This document shows positions 33,914-43,322 of a stretch of DNA of 64,000 nucleotides, in pieces. The translations under genes were made by a program, and so were the position numbers. This DNA is from Desulfoscipio geothermicus (GTDB taxonomy: Bacteria; Bacillota; Desulfotomaculia; Desulfotomaculales; Desulfallaceae): contig JAENYF010000003.1 of assembly GCA_016841905.1 (NCBI GenBank), positions 24,001 through 88,000 of the forward strand. The letters run 5' to 3'. The notes beneath the pieces were generated by a model. The model had not been told where the DNA came from and searched no databases. It worked only from the letters and a program-made list of their open reading frames with translations. Numbering within the stretch: position 1 is the stretch's first letter; the number at the start of each line of letters is the position of its first letter.

Positions 33914-35605
33914 TTGTTGATTGCATTATACATAAAAAATTTTGGATTAATTGACGAGGTGGAAATAGAGTTTGGCCCGGGTCTTAATGTGCTTACCGGT
34001 GAAACAGGTGCAGGCAAATCTATAGTACTCGAAGCATTGCGGGTTACGCTGGGTGGGCGAGCACAGACAGAATTGATTCGTACAGACCGAGAGCGGGCGC
34101 TTGTCCAGGTTACCTTTGATATTACCCTGTTGCCGGGTGTTAGTGAACAACTGGACCAAAATGGTATTGAAATGGACGAGCAAGAGCCAGGTATGTTAAT
34201 TTTGAGTCGGGAAATAAATCGCCAGGGACGCAATCCCTGCCGCATTAATGGTCGGATTGTTAATCTGGCTGTTTACCGGGAAGTCGCCGGTTTATTGGTA
34301 GATATGCACGGTCAGCACGACCAGCAATCTTTGCAGCTGGCGGATAAACAGTTGCAAGTGCTGGACAGGTATGGTGGCGCCAGAGTGCTCAACTTATTGC
34401 AGGCAACTGAGCAGGCCTACAGGCTGTGGCGGAAATACTACCAGCTTAAGGAGAAAATTATCAGTCACAGCCGGGAAAGACAGCAGCGTATGGATATGAT
34501 TCAATATCAAATGGATGAAATTGATGCCGCGCGGCTGGCTGGTGAAGATGAAGAGGAACTAATAAGACGGCGCAATTTACTTGCCAATGCTGAAAAAATA
34601 GCTCAGTTGTCCGGGCATGCGTTGATACTTTTACACAGCGGTGCCAACCGGTGTCCTCCTGCTGTTGATCTTTTAGGTGAGGCCAAAAAAAACCTGGATG
34701 AGCTATGTCAGTATTTACCCGGGTTGAAAAACGCCCAGGATAATGTTTTTTCAGCTCTATGCCTGTTGGAAGAAACCGCCCGCGATCTGGCCTCCTGCCA
34801 AAATAGTGTCGAGGCAGATCCGCGTGAGTTAAATTATATTGAGGAAAGACTTGGTGTAATTGACCGGCTAAAAAAGAAATATGGGCGGACAATCACCGAA
34901 ATACTTGCTCACCGCCAGCGAATTGCCGAGGAGTTAGAGGAACTGCTAGCTCTGGAAACAGATGCGGCCGGGATCGAGGCACAGGTGGAAAAAAGCTATC
35001 AGGAATATAAAGCTATGGCGCAGCAGCTGGAAGCAGGCAGACTGGAAGCAGCTAACCGCCTGAAGCAAGCGATTGAGCAAGAGTTAATAGACCTGGCGAT
35101 GAGCAATGTGCAGTTTGTAGTGCAGGTAATGATAGCTGAGCCTTGCCCTCAAGGTCAAAATACTGTGGAATTTCTTATCTCACCCAACCCGGGCGAACCG
35201 TTACGCCCACTGGCAAAAACCGCCTCCGGTGGTGAGTTGTCAAGGGTTATGCTGGCTCTTAAATCTATCCTAACCTCTGCCGATGAAATAAACACTATGG
35301 TGTTTGACGAAGTTGATTCGGGTATTGGTGGCTATACCTTGCAGGCGGTGGCGGAAAAACTAGAACAATTAAGCCAAACCAAGCAAATTCTTTGTGTGAC
35401 TCACGCTGCAGCTGTTGCAGCTTGTGCAGCAAAACATTATTTAGTTAAAAAATCAATTAACAGCCAAAGAACAGTAACATCTGTAATCCCCTTGAAAAAT
35501 GAAGAACAGCGTGTTGAAGAATTGAAACGCATGCTGGGCGGCGACCAAGAATCACAGGCTCTTTTAGAACACGCGCGCGACTTGCTTCGCAACCGTTTGT
35601 CCTAA
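33914..35605 (+). CDS. recN: DNA repair protein RecN
   Basis: 563 residues from TTG 33914 (SD GGGGGGTGA, 5-6-nt spacer); GTG 33905 is possible but overlaps the SD. SMC-like: Walker A GETGAGKS (near 32), central coiled coils (190-390), signature SGGELSRVMLALKS and Walker B TMVFDEVDSGIGG (near 470). Acts early in double-strand break repair. Confidence 0.96.
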   Translation: MLIALYIKNFGLIDEVEIEFGPGLNVLTGETGAGKSIVLEALRVTLGGRAQTELIRTDRERALVQVTFDITLLPGVSEQLDQNGIEMDEQEPGMLILSREINRQGRNPCRINGRIVNLAVYREVAGLLVDMHGQHDQQSLQLADKQLQVLDRYGGARVLNLLQATEQAYRLWRKYYQLKEKIISHSRERQQRMDMIQYQMDEIDAARLAGEDEEELIRRRNLLANAEKIAQLSGHALILLHSGANRCPPAVDLLGEAKKNLDELCQYLPGLKNAQDNVFSALCLLEETARDLASCQNSVEADPRELNYIEERLGVIDRLKKKYGRTITEILAHRQRIAEELEELLALETDAAGIEAQVEKSYQEYKAMAQQLEAGRLEAANRLKQAIEQELIDLAMSNVQFVVQVMIAEPCPQGQNTVEFLISPNPGEPLRPLAKTASGGELSRVMLALKSILTSADEINTMVFDEVDSGIGGYTLQAVAEKLEQLSQTKQILCVTHAAAVAACAAKHYLVKKSINSQRTVTSVIPLKNEEQRVEELKRMLGGDQESQALLEHARDLLRNRLS

Positions 35606-35655
35606 TTTAAAAGTTTTATTTACTATCCAGGTGCGGTGACGATAAAATTTAGTTA

Positions 35656-35684
35656 TTGACTTTGCGAATTAGTATTATTATAGT
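35656..35684 (+). promoter_or_regulatory. σA-type promoter downstream of recN
   Basis: TTGACT, 17-nt spacer, TATAGT. No ORF follows before the terminator at 35742, so the product would be an ~80-nt RNA or an attenuated leader. Confidence 0.5.
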
Positions 35685-35690
35685 TCCAAG

Positions 35691-35769
35691 ATAATTATGC
35701 AAAACGCAGGTTGTCTGGTTACATGATATTTCTGGTATGAAAAGTGGTTGCTGCCAACCACCTTTTTTT
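35691..35769 (+). ncRNA. Candidate small RNA or attenuated leader between recN and spoIVB
   Basis: Delimited by a good σA-like promoter (35656-35684) and an intrinsic terminator (35742-35769: GTGGTTG-ctgc-CAACCAC then CTTTTTTT). About 80 nt, no ORF with an SD. Alternatively the terminator simply ends recN and the promoter match is fortuitous. Confidence 0.35.
35742..35769 (+). terminator. Intrinsic terminator upstream of spoIVB
   Basis: Perfect 7-bp stem GTGGTTG/CAACCAC with a 4-nt loop and a run of seven T. Confidence 0.88.
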
Positions 35770-35976
35770 ATGCCCGTTATCAATATGTTACAATACAAAG
35801 CCAAGCCGCATGTCTACAGGCGGTGGCAATGTGCGGCACTTAAGGGCGGAATAAATGAACTTAAACAAGGCCAATTTAAAGACATATTAAAAACAGTTTT
35901 TTAAAGGCGGTGATTTTATTTTTTATTATTCGATAGTTTGAAATCCCTCAAAAAATTTTTTAAGGGGGTATGATGT
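35770..35976. other. spoIVB upstream region
   Basis: About 200 nt that should hold the sporulation promoter of spoIVB; I found no unambiguous σF/σG pair. An 11-codon ORF (ATG 35854) and an SD-like AAAGGCGGTGA at 35903 have no convincing product. CCCTCAAAAAA (35945) can pair with TTTTTTAAGGG (35956), partly covering the spoIVB SD. Confidence 0.35.
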
Positions 35977-37311
35977 CTGAAACGCAGCAAGCATTGCAGA
36001 TTATTGGGATCTATTTTTGTACTAGTATTTGCTCTGATGGCATCTTTTATAACACTGAATTCTTATTGGAATTGTTTTCTTCCTTCCAGGCAGAATATTA
36101 ATGTAGGCGATAACCTTGTTTCCGGCCTTGATTTGCCAGGACCTGTTAAGCAAAACGTTAGTTTAGACCTGCACTCGATATCGGAGAGCCCTTCTATTAA
36201 CGGTAATCATTACCATAAGTTTACCTGTAAACCCGCAACCTCCCTTCCTATAGCTTCAAAACCTGGGCAGTTAGAGATGCAGTTGAGATTGTTCGGTCTT
36301 TTACCTATTCACCGGATGATGGTTAATGTAGTGGAACCTGTTAATGTTATACCAGGCGGTCAATCTGTGGGCGTATTACTGCATACTGAAGGCGTAATGG
36401 TGGTTGGTGAGGCCGCAGTGGAAAAAAACGGTCGTACATTTTTCCCTGCCAGGTCAGCTGGCATTGCAGTAGGTGATTTGATATTAAAAATCAATGGCTC
36501 TAAAATTACTAGTGAGAATCAATTACAGGAAATTGTTAATCAATGTGGCAGGCAGGGCAGAGATATTATTTTGCTGATTAAACACGGCAATGAAAAAAAG
36601 TTAACAAAAATTACACCGGTTCTATGTGACAAAACTGACCGTTATCGTATTGGATTATTCATTAAAAATAGTACTGCCGGTGTTGGGACATTAACTTTTT
36701 ATGAACCCAAAACAAAAACCTATGGGGCATTGGGCCATGTAATTGCGGATTTTGATAGTGGTCACAAATTAAACCCGGTGGATGGCAAGATTGTCGAAGC
36801 AACAGTTAAAGGGATTCACCCCGGCCAAAAGGGTTCCCCTGGCGAAAAATTAGGTATATTTAAAGGGAATAGCGATATTATTGGAAATATTGAAAAAAAT
36901 ACCATCTGCGGAATATTTGGCAGGCTACAAAGAGGGATTAACAATCCATATTACAATAAACCCATGTCGGTAGCCATGAGATATCAAATTGAAGAGGGTC
37001 AGGCTGAGATCTTAACTGTACTGGATGGTAATAAAATTGAAAAATTTAATATTAAAATTATAGATATATTACCTGCCGGCAACAACAAAGAGTTAATCAT
37101 AAAAGTCACGGACCAGGAGTTGTTAAGGCGTACTGGAGGTATTATTCAAGGCATGAGCGGTAGTCCCATCATACAAAATGGCAGGCTGGTTGGAGCTGTA
37201 ACACATGTATTTATTAATGATCCGGCTAAAGGGTATGGTGTGTTGGCAGAAAATATGCTAATTGAAGCAAATTTATTAAACGCGAAGCATGTGAAGAAAA
37301 AAGCGGCATAA
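35977..37311 (+). CDS. spoIVB: SpoIVB peptidase, apparent CTG start
   Basis: 444 residues if initiated at CTG 35977: AAGGGGG lies 8 nt upstream and the codon begins KRSKHCRLLGSIFVLVFALMASF, a proper positive/hydrophobic signal segment. An in-frame TGA is at 35971. The first in-frame conventional start, TTG 36004, has no SD and loses the charged region. PDZ domain (residues about 115-205, VIPGGQSVGVLLHTEGV and AVGDLILKINGSKI), then the S55 serine protease with YGALGHVIADFDSGH and catalytic GMSGSP (near 393). Secreted by the forespore, it triggers SpoIVFB and pro-σK processing. Confidence 0.93.
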   Translation: MKRSKHCRLLGSIFVLVFALMASFITLNSYWNCFLPSRQNINVGDNLVSGLDLPGPVKQNVSLDLHSISESPSINGNHYHKFTCKPATSLPIASKPGQLEMQLRLFGLLPIHRMMVNVVEPVNVIPGGQSVGVLLHTEGVMVVGEAAVEKNGRTFFPARSAGIAVGDLILKINGSKITSENQLQEIVNQCGRQGRDIILLIKHGNEKKLTKITPVLCDKTDRYRIGLFIKNSTAGVGTLTFYEPKTKTYGALGHVIADFDSGHKLNPVDGKIVEATVKGIHPGQKGSPGEKLGIFKGNSDIIGNIEKNTICGIFGRLQRGINNPYYNKPMSVAMRYQIEEGQAEILTVLDGNKIEKFNIKIIDILPAGNNKELIIKVTDQELLRRTGGIIQGMSGSPIIQNGRLVGAVTHVFINDPAKGYGVLAENMLIEANLLNAKHVKKKAA

Positions 37312-37386
37312 ACTGAAAATTCTATAATACAAAATAGTAAAATATTAACAATTTGTTAAGAAAAAATAAAGGTATTCCCCCTTCCG

Positions 37387-37393
37387 CGTCGAA
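37387..37393 (+). promoter_or_regulatory. Possible 0A box upstream of spo0A
   Basis: CGTCGAA, one mismatch from the Spo0A box TGTCGAA, 47 nt before the spo0A start. An AAAGGTATT/GTCGAAAGT pair around it weakly resembles a σH promoter. Confidence 0.3.
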
Positions 37394-37439
37394 AGTAAAT
37401 ACAAGATAAAAAAAGGTGTTTGGCAGGAGGCGGGAAATA

Positions 37440-38204
37440 ATGAGAAAGGTAATAAAAGTCCTAATAGCTGATGATAACAGGGAATTTTGCGATTTATTAA
37501 AAGAATTCTTACAACAGCAGGATGAGTTCAATTTAGTAGGTATTGCCCAAAATGGCTTAGAGGCATTAGATTTAATTCAAACTGAAACGCCTGATGTCGT
37601 AGTGTTGGATGTGATTATGCCACATTTAGATGGGATTGGTGTGCTGGAAAAACTCAACGATAATAAATATCGACCCAGGGTAATTATGTTAACAGCTTTT
37701 GGTCAGGAAAGTATAACGCAAAGAGCGGTGGAACTAGGTGCAGATTACTATATTTTAAAACCTTTTGATTTCGAGGTTTTAGCTACCCGGATCAGACAGT
37801 TAGCTGGAGGCGGGCTTAACGTTTCACCTTATATTACAGTGGCCAAACCGAAAAATTTAGATGTTGCAGTAACTAATATAATCCACGAAATGGGTGTGCC
37901 GGCTCATATTAAAGGTTACCATTATCTTAGAGATGCTATTCTACAAGTTATTGAGGATGTTGGTCTACTTGGAGCGGTTACTAAAGAACTTTACCCAATG
38001 ATCGCTCATAAATACCAAACTACTCCCAGTCGAGTTGAAAGAGCCATCCGGCATGCAATTGAACTGGCTTGGGATAGGGGTAATATTGAAATGATGACTA
38101 AGTTTTTTGGCTATACCATTAACCTGCAGCGTGGCAAACCTACAAATTCAGAATTTATTGCTATGGTAGCCGATAAATTACGCATTGAGGTCAAGGTAAG
38201 TTAG
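37440..38204 (+). CDS. spo0A: Sporulation master regulator Spo0A
   Basis: 254 residues from ATG 37440 (SD AGGAGGCGGG). Receiver domain with [14 protein letters not shown] and phospho-acceptor Asp in [13 protein letters not shown] (near 56), KPF switch Lys, then the Spo0A C-terminal DNA-binding domain (residues about 145-254; [33 protein letters not shown]). spoIVB-spo0A adjacency is standard in spore-formers. Confidence 0.98.
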   Translation: MRKVIKVLIADDNREFCDLLKEFLQQQDEFNLVGIAQNGLEALDLIQTETPDVVVLDVIMPHLDGIGVLEKLNDNKYRPRVIMLTAFGQESITQRAVELGADYYILKPFDFEVLATRIRQLAGGGLNVSPYITVAKPKNLDVAVTNIIHEMGVPAHIKGYHYLRDAILQVIEDVGLLGAVTKELYPMIAHKYQTTPSRVERAIRHAIELAWDRGNIEMMTKFFGYTINLQRGKPTNSEFIAMVADKLRIEVKVS

Positions 38205-38330
38205 TACAAAGCAAAAAAAATATTATATTACTAAAACATGCACATATATTAGCAAACATACTATATATTAACTATATGAGGCCATGATTACACACCAATA
38301 ATTTATTGTTATATTTAAGGCACAATAAAT

Positions 38331-38358
38331 TTGAGGTGTTTTTGTTTTGCGGTATAAT
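38331..38358 (+). promoter_or_regulatory. Promoter-like sequence upstream of the SteA-like gene
   Basis: TTGAGG, 16-nt spacer, TATAAT, about 100 nt before the GTG start. The rest of the 254-bp gap after spo0A is AT-rich without a supported ORF. Confidence 0.45.
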
Positions 38359-38458
38359 AAAGCTTAATAGGTTTTGATTATATCGTATATAATTCGTCAT
38401 AGTCTTGACCCAAATAAGCAGAAACTGTAAAATGTAAAAATTAAAGGCGGTGATTCAA

Positions 38459-39580
38459 GTGGCCATCAAAGGCGTAGCCCGGTTGGATAAAAAAACCAAA
38501 CATTTAGTTAAGCGCTTGCAACCCGGTGATATTGCCGTAATTGACCACGGTGATTTGGACGAGGTAGCCGCTAATGCTCTAGTAGAAGCTCATGTAAAAG
38601 CAGTGATAAATAACAGCCCTTCCATGAGTGTGGTCTACCCAAACTGCGGGCCTTTAACCATTGTGGAAGCGGGTATCAAATTGCTTGATTGCCCGGGCAG
38701 TGATTTATTTGCCATTTTAACAGAAGGCCAGGAAATTGAGGTAAAAAATGACCAGGTCATGCTCTCTGATGTTGTACTTGCAGTCGGGGAAGAATTGACC
38801 GTTGATAAAATAAAGCAAAAAATGGATGCTACCAAAGCTAATATAGAAGATGTGTTATCTAGTTTTGTCCAAAACACTATGGATTACGCCCAAAATGAAA
38901 TCGGTTTAATCTGCGGTGAATACAAAGTGCCGGACGTCACTACAGCTTTTCTGGAGAGACATGCCCTTATTGTTGTGCGCGGCAATAATTATAAGGAAGA
39001 TTTAAGAGCGATAAAATCTTATATCGATGAAATAAAACCTGTGTTAGTTGGAGTTGATGGTGGCGCAGATGCTCTGATGGAGTTTGGCCTGCGGCCTGAT
39101 ATTATTGTAGGTGACATGGACAGTGTGAGCGATAAAACTTTGCGCTGTGGGGCAGAACTGGTAGTGCACGCTTATCCTGACGGACGAGCGCCCGGTATGG
39201 CCCGCCTGCTGGAAATGGGCTTATCGGCTTTAACCTATGCTGCGCCAGGGACGAGCGAGGATATAGCAATGCTGATCGCCTATGACAAGGGAGCAGAGCT
39301 GATCGTGGCAGTGGGAACTCATTCCAATATGATTGATTTTCTTGAAAAAGGACGCAAGGGCATGGCCAGCACTTTTTTAGTTAGAGCTAAAGTAGGTTCA
39401 ATATTAATTGATGCTAAAGGAGTCAGTAAACTGTACAAAAGCAGACTGAAAGCCAAACACCTGGCCCCCCTTTTTTTGGCCGCTCTGCTGCCGGTAGCCG
39501 CAGTAGCGGTGATTTCTCCTGCTACTAGGGAATTGCTGCGTCTTTGGCTCATTCAATTTCGTCTCCTGGTCGGAATTTAA
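38459..39580 (+). CDS. steA: SteA-like putative cytokinetic ring protein
   Basis: 373 residues from GTG 38459 (SD AAAGGCGGTGAT); GTG 38450 lies within that SD. N-terminal region AIKGVARLDKKTKHLVKRLQPGDIAVIDHGDLDEVAA, a thiamine-pyrophosphokinase-like core with VGVDGGADALMEFGLRPDIIVGDMDSVSD (near 200) and a C-terminal membrane segment (LFLAALLPVAAVAVI). Matches the SteA family that pairs with a MctB/SteB-like coiled-coil protein, as here, in Corynebacterium divisome work. Confidence 0.85.
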   Translation: MAIKGVARLDKKTKHLVKRLQPGDIAVIDHGDLDEVAANALVEAHVKAVINNSPSMSVVYPNCGPLTIVEAGIKLLDCPGSDLFAILTEGQEIEVKNDQVMLSDVVLAVGEELTVDKIKQKMDATKANIEDVLSSFVQNTMDYAQNEIGLICGEYKVPDVTTAFLERHALIVVRGNNYKEDLRAIKSYIDEIKPVLVGVDGGADALMEFGLRPDIIVGDMDSVSDKTLRCGAELVVHAYPDGRAPGMARLLEMGLSALTYAAPGTSEDIAMLIAYDKGAELIVAVGTHSNMIDFLEKGRKGMASTFLVRAKVGSILIDAKGVSKLYKSRLKAKHLAPLFLAALLPVAAVAVISPATRELLRLWLIQFRLLVGI

Positions 39581-39602
39581 CGGGGAATATAGGTGATATT
39601 TA

Positions 39603-40472
39603 ATGATTATTGATTATAAATACCACATTGCTTCGCTAGTAGCTGTTTTTTTAGCCTTGGGTGTAGGTATTTTAATTGGCAGTACTATATTGGGCAATGA
39701 TGCGCTGATTGATTATCAGAAACAAGTTACCAACGGGTTGGAAAACCAACTACAAACTTTACGGGAAACCAATGAAACTGTACAAGCCCGGGCAAATACC
39801 TTGGAAACAGATGCTAACATGCATAAAGAATTTGAAAAACAAGTGCTGCCTTTATTAACAGCCGGCAAGTTGACCGGGAAAACTTTTGCCATTGTGGAAC
39901 TGAATAATTTTGGTTTTCCACCGGAACTGTCTGAAGTCATAAAAAATGCCGGGGGGCGGGTTAGTTCCATCACTTCGGTTAACGCCATTGACGATGAAAA
40001 GCAAATTATCACTACATTACAGCAGGAACTTGTTTGGCCGATTGCAACCAGCGACGAATTATATAAAAGGCTGGGAATTGAAATAGCCAACAGCCTAACC
40101 ACCGGTGAAAATGAGGCGGTTACCAGTTATCTGGTGGAAAGAGAATTGCTTAAAACTAATGGGGAATATGGCATTCCTGTTGATGGACTAATTATTGCCG
40201 GTGGTAGTTACAGCGAAGAGGACCGAAATATGCAAGCTGATATATCTTTAATAGATTATTTTAAAAATTTAAACATCCCAGTGGTGGGAGTTGAAGAAAC
40301 TGATGTTATTTCATCATCCATGAAAGAGTACCAGCACAAGCATATCAGTACGGTGGATAATATTGATACCGCACCCGGTCAAATGGCCATGGTGCTGGTA
40401 TTAAGTGGACAGCCGGGTCATTATGGAGTCAAATCTACAGCACAAAAACTAATGCCTGATTTACAAGGATAG
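39603..40472 (+). CDS. SteB/MctB-like (copper transporter family) membrane coiled-coil protein
   Basis: 289 residues. N-terminal IDYKYHIASLVAVFLALGVGILIGS membrane helix, a coiled coil at about 40-85 (YQKQVTNGLENQLQTLRETNETVQARANTLE), and an extracytoplasmic α/β domain. This is the family annotated as copper transporter MctB in mycobacteria and SteB in corynebacteria. The direct steA partner makes a division or cell-wall role more likely than copper export. Confidence 0.82.
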   Translation: MIIDYKYHIASLVAVFLALGVGILIGSTILGNDALIDYQKQVTNGLENQLQTLRETNETVQARANTLETDANMHKEFEKQVLPLLTAGKLTGKTFAIVELNNFGFPPELSEVIKNAGGRVSSITSVNAIDDEKQIITTLQQELVWPIATSDELYKRLGIEIANSLTTGENEAVTSYLVERELLKTNGEYGIPVDGLIIAGGSYSEEDRNMQADISLIDYFKNLNIPVVGVEETDVISSSMKEYQHKHISTVDNIDTAPGQMAMVLVLSGQPGHYGVKSTAQKLMPDLQG

Positions 40473-40524
40473 GACGTTTAAAATTTATTGTCGTCATGGT
40501 CTATTGTTAAGGGAGAGGACAAAA

Positions 40525-41208
40525 GTGGCTATTTTTGCTAAGCGGGTTGTGGCTTTGATACCGGCCTATAACGAAGCAAAAACCATTTCCGCAACTGTAG
40601 CGGCGCTGTCTGAGCTGTCTGAAGTGGATGAAATTGTAGTGGTAAACGATGCATCTACCGATCAAACAGCCAATTTGGCCGCTGCTGCTGGGGCCAGGGT
40701 GATCAGCTTACCCAGTAATCAAGGGAAAGGTGCTGCGCTCAATGAGGGCAGCAGGCAAATTAAGGCGGATATAGTTCTGCTGCTGGATGGAGACCTGGGG
40801 GAATCAGCCAGAGAGGCGCGTTTGTTGTTAGCGCCTGTTCTAGTAGGCCGGGCTGATATGACTGTGGCTCAATTCCCGCCGCCGCGCCTGAAGGGCGGTT
40901 TTGGCCTGGTTAAGGGCTTAGCCAGGAAGGGCATTAGATTTTATACCGGCCTGGAAATGAAGTCCCCATTATCCGGTCAGCGTGTAATGACTCGCTTGGT
41001 AATGGATAAATTGCTGCCTTTCGCTTCGGGTTACGGGGTTGAGGTAGGGCTTACAATTAAAGCGGCCCGGGCTGGCTTTATAGTGCTGGAAGTGCCGGTG
41101 CAGATGACTCATGCTGAAACAGGGCGCGATTTAAAAGGCTTTTGCCACCGAGGCAGGCAGTTTTGTCATGTCGCCCGAGTACTGGTTAAAGCTGCGGTAT
41201 TGAAATAA
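40525..41208 (+). CDS. Family 2 glycosyltransferase
   Basis: 227 residues from GTG 40525 (SD GGGAGAGG). GT-A fold: VVALIPAYNEAKTISATVAAL, VVVNDASTDQTANLAAAAGARVI, NQGKGAALNEG and the metal-binding DGDLGE. Dolichyl-phosphate-mannose-synthase-like without a membrane anchor. Located between the SteB-like gene and a MraY-like transferase, so probably in envelope polysaccharide synthesis. Confidence 0.88.
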   Translation: MAIFAKRVVALIPAYNEAKTISATVAALSELSEVDEIVVVNDASTDQTANLAAAAGARVISLPSNQGKGAALNEGSRQIKADIVLLLDGDLGESAREARLLLAPVLVGRADMTVAQFPPPRLKGGFGLVKGLARKGIRFYTGLEMKSPLSGQRVMTRLVMDKLLPFASGYGVEVGLTIKAARAGFIVLEVPVQMTHAETGRDLKGFCHRGRQFCHVARVLVKAAVLK

Positions 41209-41225
41209 GTTTCGAGGTGAGAGCA

Positions 41226-42074
41226 TTGAATTGGCAGCCAGAAATGTTTTACCTGCCGGTGGGTTTTGTACTGGCTTTTCTAATCGCTCTTATTATAAGG
41301 GAAAAGGTACTGGCCATGATAGTTGAGGCAGATTTTGTGCGACCTAACTTTAAAGGGGAAAAAATTCCCCTAGCCGCAGGGGTTGTTTTTTTTATTTCTA
41401 CAGTTTATGCGGTAATGCCCTTATTTTTTATATGGCCGCCTGATCTGCGTGAAAATGCTGTTCTTTACTTGTTGGCTATGGCCGGGGCGACTTTTTTAGG
41501 ATTGATGGATGATTTTTGGGGCAACCGGGAGGCGTCCGGGCTATTGGGACACTTCAAAGCTTTGCTGCGGGGAAGCTTAACCACCGGGGCCGTAAAAGCG
41601 CTTGGTGGCGGGATGTTAGCGCTAATTTTAGCCGTGCAGCTGTATCCTGGAAATATTTGGCGCATAATGGACAGCGCTTTGATTATTGCTCTTTCAGTTA
41701 ACCTGCTTAATTTATTTGACCTGCGTCCCGGCCGGGCCGGCAAGGTTTTTATATTACTCTATATCCTGTTGTTGCCCGCGGCGCTGGGCAGTTCAGAAGC
41801 GGTGATGGCGACCATGACGTTGGGTGCTCTGCTGGCCTTTTTACCGGCGGACTTTAAAGCCAGGGCGATGATGGGAGATGCGGGGTCTAACACACTGGGG
41901 ATCATTATTGGTTTGACAGCTGCCGCTTCTCTAGATGGATACTACCGTGCCGGTTATCTGGCCATGTTGGTGATCATGCACATCATAACCGAAAGATATT
42001 CCCTTACCCGGATTATTTCCGGGAATGCTTTTTTAAATTATTTAGATATGTTGGGACGGGAAAAAAATCCTTAA
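41226..42074 (+). CDS. MraY/WecA-like (glycosyltransferase family 4) membrane protein
   Basis: 282 residues from TTG 41226 (SD GAGGTGA). Polytopic; GLMDDFWG (near 96) and AMMGDAGSNTLGIIIG (near 217) are the Mg-binding Asp motifs of polyprenyl-phosphate HexNAc-1-phosphate transferases. NLFDLRPGRAGKV replaces the usual NxxD-loop. A standard mraY should be in the dcw cluster, so this is probably a divergent teichoic-acid or capsule-type enzyme, or a regulatory paralogue. Confidence 0.8.
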   Translation: MNWQPEMFYLPVGFVLAFLIALIIREKVLAMIVEADFVRPNFKGEKIPLAAGVVFFISTVYAVMPLFFIWPPDLRENAVLYLLAMAGATFLGLMDDFWGNREASGLLGHFKALLRGSLTTGAVKALGGGMLALILAVQLYPGNIWRIMDSALIIALSVNLLNLFDLRPGRAGKVFILLYILLLPAALGSSEAVMATMTLGALLAFLPADFKARAMMGDAGSNTLGIIIGLTAAASLDGYYRAGYLAMLVIMHIITERYSLTRIISGNAFLNYLDMLGREKNP

Positions 42075-42176
42075 ATACATAACCCTATTATTTTGCCGCC
42101 AGAAACTCGTTATTTTACAGCGGGGCTTTTGGCGGTTATTATATTAGTAACATTAGTTTACAAAGGTGGGGTCCGA

Positions 42177-43322
42177 TTGATTAATAGGGAACGATTGGTG
42201 GCTGAGTTTATGGAATTGGTACGGGTGGACAGTGAAAGCAGGCGGGAGGCACCTATGTCTGCTCTGCTTAGGGACAAACTACAGCAGCTTGGATTCACAG
42301 TTTATGTGGACGATGCCGGCTCTCAAACCGGCTCAAATACGGGAAATCTAATTGCCCGTTTGCCTGGCAATGAAGATGCGGTTGCACTAATGTTATCGGC
42401 CCATATGGATACTGTATCCCCGGGGCGCAGCATTAATCCTGTGAAAAAAAACGGCATAATTTACTCAGATGGGACCACCGTGCTGGGTGCCGACGATAAA
42501 GCCGGTATTGCGGCCATCTTGGAGGCAGTGCGGGTGGTGCAGGAACAAAAACTGCCGCACGGTGTATTGGAGTTAATATTTACGATTTGTGAGGAAGTAG
42601 GGTTAGCAGGCGTCAAGTTCTTGGATTTTTCCCGCCTTGAGGCCAGGATGGGGTACGTGCTGGACAGCAATGGCTCTGTAGGCTCTATCATCAACCAGGG
42701 ACCATCTCAGGATGAGATATATGCTGAAATGCTGGGTGTAGCAGCCCATGCCGGGATCAACCCTGAAGACGGGGTTAATGCCGTACAGGTGGCTTCCAGG
42801 GCTATTGCCGGTATGCAGCTTGGCCGCATTGACCACGAAACAACTGCAAATATTGGCATTATATCCGGTGGCGTGGCCATTAATATTGTACCGGATAAAG
42901 TAATGATCAAGGGTGAGACTAGAAGCCTGCAGGAGCAAAAACGAATTGAGCAGACCCGGGTAATTTGTGAGGCCTTGGAAAAAGCGGCCCGGGAGGGCGG
43001 TGCGCAGGTTCAGGTGAGAGTAGAAACCATGTATCCCGCTATGAACGTGCCTGTAGATGCTCCGGTAGTGCAACTAGCGCAAAAGGCGGCGCTGGATTTG
43101 GGTTTACAACCGGTTGTCAAAAGCACGGGCGGTGGCAGCGATACACACATATTTAACGAACACGGTATATCGGCGGTAAACCTGGGTATTGCCATGCAAA
43201 AGGTGCACACTACCGATGAGTTTATCACAGTCAGTGACCTGGTGCTGGATGCTTCTTATGTGTTGGCCATAATTAACACTGCAGCCGGCTGGGGGACCGG
43301 GAAGGGAGCAAACGCATTTTGA
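42177..43322 (+). CDS. M20 family metallopeptidase (PepT-like)
   Basis: 381 residues from TTG 42177 (SD AAAGGTGGGG, 5-nt spacer), giving INRERLVAEFMELVRVDSES. The 84-bp extension to 42093 would add a hydrophobic segment without an SD. Dinuclear zinc ligands: SAHMDTV, LGADDKAGIAA, ICEEVGLAG, YVLDSN and the C-terminal IFNEHGI. Tripeptidase-T/CPG2-like. The stop overlaps the next start by 4 bp. Confidence 0.9.
   Translation: MINRERLVAEFMELVRVDSESRREAPMSALLRDKLQQLGFTVYVDDAGSQTGSNTGNLIARLPGNEDAVALMLSAHMDTVSPGRSINPVKKNGIIYSDGTTVLGADDKAGIAAILEAVRVVQEQKLPHGVLELIFTICEEVGLAGVKFLDFSRLEARMGYVLDSNGSVGSIINQGPSQDEIYAEMLGVAAHAGINPEDGVNAVQVASRAIAGMQLGRIDHETTANIGIISGGVAINIVPDKVMIKGETRSLQEQKRIEQTRVICEALEKAAREGGAQVQVRVETMYPAMNVPVDAPVVQLAQKAALDLGLQPVVKSTGGGSDTHIFNEHGISAVNLGIAMQKVHTTDEFITVSDLVLDASYVLAIINTAAGWGTGKGANAF

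Noticed and set aside
35854-35889. 11-codon leader peptide upstream of spoIVB
   Set aside because: No amino-acid bias suggesting attenuation and no linked terminator/antiterminator pair.
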